Origin: Acidimicrobiia bacterium
Lineage (GTDB): Bacteria; Actinomycetota; Acidimicrobiia; IMCC26256; JAENVU01
Assembly (NCBI GenBank): GCA_025357995.1
Contig: JANYLF010000300.1
Location: 1 to 7,709 of the forward strand
DNA: 7,709 bases
Direction: 5' to 3'
Shown here: piece by piece, positions 6,501 to 7,709 of the stretch
Position numbering within the stretch: position 1 is the stretch's first letter
Layout: each line of letters begins with the position of its first letter
Notes under the pieces: generated by a model
The model's database searches: none
The model's input: only the letters and a program-made list of their open reading frames with translations
What the model was told of the DNA's origin: nothing
Position numbers and translations under genes: made by a program

Positions 6501-7413
6501 CCATGAGGCGGTGACCGAGTGTCTCGCCGCGATCGAGGCCGCTATGGCGATCGGCGACCCGTTGACCGAAGCTCAAGCGCGGTCCACGCTCGATTGGGCA
6601 TATGTGACCCTCGGCCAGCCGGAGCTCGCGGTGCATTCCGATCGCGCGCTCGAGCTCTACACGCAGCTCGGTGACCTCTCGGGTCAAGCACAGGTCCTCA
6701 ACAACCTCGGCGGGTTCGCGTACTTCGACGGCCGATGGGCCGATGCGGTCGCGCTTTACGAACGGGCCCGAACGCTCCGTCTGCGGACCGGCAACACGGT
6801 CGACGCGGCGATCGGCACGCTCAACATCGGCGAAGTGCTCATCGACCAAGGCCACCTCGACGAGGCGTATGAACACATCACCGAGGTCAGTCGCACCTGG
6901 CGCGCAGCCGACGCGCGCAGCGGCGCGGCCGTCGCGCAGATGTACCTGGCGCGCATCGCCGCGGCTCGCGGCATCTACACCGACGCGTTGACCCGCTTCG
7001 ACTCCGCCCGCGCCGAGCTCCTCGCCATCGGCGCGGAGGCGGACGCGCTCGAGGTAGAAGTGCACAAGGCAGAGTGCCTGCTCGCGATGGGCGATGCCAC
7101 CGGCGCCCTCAGCCTGGCGGGCGAAGCGTTACGGCGCGACCTCGCGCTCGGCGGCATGGTGGACCACGGACCGTTGCTCCGGATTCGCGCTCGGGGTCTC
7201 CTCGCCCAAGACGACATCGAAGGCGCGCGCCAGGCGATCACCGGATCGCTCGAAGAGGCACGGTCGCGCGATGCATCGTTCGAGATCGCGCGCTCGTTGA
7301 TCGTGCTCGCAGACGTCGAACGCCGGTCCGGGCACCACGCGGCTGCGGACGAACACCGCGCCGAAGCGAACGAACGCTTCGCCCAACTCGGCGTGATCAC
7401 CCAGACCGAGTGA
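3580..7413 (+). CDS. Dual-domain class III adenylate/guanylate cyclase with AAA ATPase and TPR tail
   Basis: This 1277-aa soluble protein has no membrane segment. Domains in order: cyclase domain 1 (about 36-190), cyclase domain 2 (about 248-405), a STAND/AAA_16-type ATPase (about 434-700) beginning PLVGRDTEL, a winged-helix-like segment with FRHALVRDAAY (769-779), and tetratricopeptide repeats from about 808 to the end. Domain 1 has both metal-binding aspartates: D42 in FVDISGFT and D92 in KFGGDALL. It lacks the catalytic Asn/Arg (S164 and E168 instead). Domain 2 is the reverse: C255 and G304 replace the aspartates, but MGDTVNLTAR supplies N369 and R373. Together they should make one active site, as in human soluble adenylyl cyclase, which has the same cyclase-cyclase-ATPase-TPR order. 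The usual substrate Lys of domain 2 aligns with D300, so ATP/GTP choice and even activity are uncertain. Walker A is GPAGIGKS (464-471); Walker B is VVVIIEDAHWMD (586-597); NPLFLEELL lies at 678-686. ATG at 3580 was preferred to the upstream in-frame start at 3505, which would overlap the SnoaL gene. Confidence 0.92.
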   Translation: MVTAAPRLRSLLPFLPRVTIEWARRDDGSQFQLVDGSLLFVDISGFTKMSERLARHGRLGAEEVTDAVEHCFGALLGLAYAAGGSLLKFGGDALLILFTGDDHATRAATSAIAMQQRLGHVGEIDTSAGRVKLRMSAGVHSGTFGCFLVGESHRELILAGVDVSTVVEMEGTASAGQIVVSPATAANIEPRLVGPVLGTGRRLRRVEVRIPEDPAPRSLDADGLDLRPYLPSAIRAHVLSGGGEPEHRQVCIAFCHFEGTDKLMRDRGPSAVAGALHELVTAVQHEVDRAGVTFLATDVDLDGGKIILASGIPASTGQDIDALLGAVRRIGDTPLPLPMRIGVHRGAVFAGEVGPPYRRTFTVMGDTVNLTARLMAKAAPGEIVASPDILNPARTQFDTTPLEPFMVKGKRHPVVASTLGATHRRESRTAVVLPLVGRDTELATISAALDAVRGGAGRALELIGPAGIGKSRLTEEVRHLSSDLPQLSVACDPYEATSPYAAFWWLLHDVLAQPPTADRQVVAEALTTAVAWHMPELDPWLPLLGVPLDLDLPPTPEVAAIAVEFVPDKVREVTATFLNAALPQGVVVIIEDAHWMDDASSLVLDQIIRAIPERPALVCLTRRADTTGYHLVARSHTRSMVLEPLSSEDATRALVAATDTAPLRSDDITRLTERAAGNPLFLEELLETLRHGGDVATLPDTVDALVTAQIDRLHPELRALVRVASVLGQSFLLHELAELISDELPPPDHDVWEELKGILSFTGPGALRFRHALVRDAAYQELPYRRRRELHARAGDAIAAPLGDHPEVEAELLSLHYLHAQRYNDAWRFARVAATRATEKYANVEAAELLERAINAARRGADVFANDLADVWEQLGDVKERSGVYDEALRAYRSGRRLRGDDRTAVAGILLKEAWIAERVGRSSEAVRAVRRGLKILGSDSTEPSRTELSLAAQRIRVQLRAWYATVRQTQGRSHEAVTECLAAIEAAMAIGDPLTEAQARSTLDWAYVTLGQPELAVHSDRALELYTQLGDLSGQAQVLNNLGGFAYFDGRWADAVALYERARTLRLRTGNTVDAAIGTLNIGEVLIDQGHLDEAYEHITEVSRTWRAADARSGAAVAQMYLARIAAARGIYTDALTRFDSARAELLAIGAEADALEVEVHKAECLLAMGDATGALSLAGEALRRDLALGGMVDHGPLLRIRARGLLAQDDIEGARQAITGSLEEARSRDASFEIARSLIVLADVERRSGHHAAADEHRAEANERFAQLGVITQTE

Positions 7414-7426
7414 TCGCGGTTCGGTC

Positions 7427-7456
7427 AGGCCGATCGGCAACCAAGCGTCTCGGCCT
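7427..7456. terminator. Weak candidate bidirectional terminator between convergent genes
   Basis: AGGCCGA (7427-7433) pairs with TCGGCCT (7450-7456), and the first arm also lies in a perfect ten-base palindrome, GCCGATCGGC (7429-7438). The position, between two convergent stop codons 41 bases apart, suits a shared terminator. There is no T-tract on either side and the loop is long, so Rho-dependent or no termination here is equally possible. Confidence 0.25.
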
Positions 7457-7709
7457 ACCGGCGGGCGAAGCGGGGGTCGCCCGAGAGCAGCAGGATCTCG
7501 AAGCGGATGTCGCCGTTGTGCAACTTCTTCTTCTTGTAGATGCACGGTGACGGATCCGCGATGCGGTGGTGCCTGCTCTCGCAGTTCCTGACCCGCACGA
7601 TCGGACCGCCAACTTGCTTCCGAACGTAGATCTTCGATTTCGTCCCGCGGCCGGCAACGGACTTGTCCCAGGTGATCCTGAGTCGCGCCGGCTGATGCGG
7701 ATCCGTGTA
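7455..7709 (-). CDS. C-terminal fragment of a probable secreted repeat / cell-surface protein
   Basis: The reading frame enters from the right edge, is open for 84 codons and stops at TAG 7457-7455. It reads as a beta-rich C-terminal domain: LRITWDKSV (10-18), KIYVRK (26-31), IVRVRNC (37-43), ADPSPCIYKKKKL (51-63), NGDIRFEILLLSGDPRFARR (65-84). The paired cysteines C43 and C56, the DPSPC word and the closing D-G-D-like turn followed by a strand ending in basic residues resemble the tails of large secreted Ig-like, Calx-beta or adhesin-like proteins of actinobacteria, where the cysteines could form a disulfide outside the cell. I know this only as a recurring pattern, not as a named domain. 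Signal peptide and any repeats would lie beyond the window. A run of four AAG lysine codons (59-62) is unusual in so GC-rich a genome. It converges with the cyclase gene. Confidence 0.6.
   Translation of the reverse strand, partial: YTDPHQPARLRITWDKSVAGRGTKSKIYVRKQVGGPIVRVRNCESRHHRIADPSPCIYKKKKLHNGDIRFEILLLSGDPRFARR

Noticed and set aside
1..7709. CRISPR array, insertion sequence, tRNA/rRNA or defence island
   Set aside because: No regularly spaced repeats, transposase-like protein, tRNA-like arms or defence-type gene neighbours were found. The ATPase-TPR protein is better explained as a cyclase of the sAC type than as a STAND immune protein.

Overview
The window is high-GC DNA (roughly two thirds G+C by eye) with densely packed genes, few Shine-Dalgarno sequences, and TAnnnT-type -10 boxes placed only a few bases before start codons. 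With the gene families present, this suggests an actinobacterium, most like the Acidimicrobiia or an uncultured relative. That placement is an inference; there is no rRNA or other phylogenetic marker here.

Layout. (1) Bases 1-2725, all on the minus strand and read right to left: an FMN nitroreductase-family protein (2725-2018), overlapping by ATGA with a long LOG-family Rossmann protein (2021-843), then after 60 nt a pyridoxamine 5'-phosphate oxidase-like FMN protein (782-342), then after 27 nt the N-terminus of a Baeyer-Villiger/4-hydroxyacetophenone monooxygenase-like flavoprotein (314 to beyond base 1). This looks like one operon or two nested transcripts, and three of its four products belong to flavin-dependent families. 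(2) Bases 2726-3143: a 418-base divergent intergenic region. It holds a long hairpin (two 20-nt arms) directly against the nitroreductase start, a 33-codon minus-strand ORF with the best Shine-Dalgarno in the window, a short perfect palindrome, and a candidate plus-strand promoter. (3) Bases 3144-7413, plus strand: a SnoaL/NTF2-like small protein followed after 19 nt by a 1277-aa soluble signalling protein with two class III cyclase domains, an AAA/STAND-type ATPase and a long TPR tail. (4) Bases 7455-7709, minus strand: the C-terminal 84 residues of a protein that resembles the tail of secreted repeat or adhesin-like proteins. It converges on the cyclase gene with a 41-base gap.

How they may work together. 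The left cluster looks like accessory redox metabolism, probably oxidation or reduction of small organic or xenobiotic molecules, with a nucleotide-processing LOG enzyme embedded in it. The right operon looks like a sensor/signal unit: the cyclase's first domain carries the metal-binding aspartates and the second carries the transition-state Asn/Arg, so the two domains should form one composite active site, as in mammalian adenylyl cyclases and sAC. I found no mobile element, CRISPR array, tRNA, rRNA or clear defence system. The most unusual parts are the intergenic leader/hairpin region and the altered substrate-binding position of the second cyclase domain.
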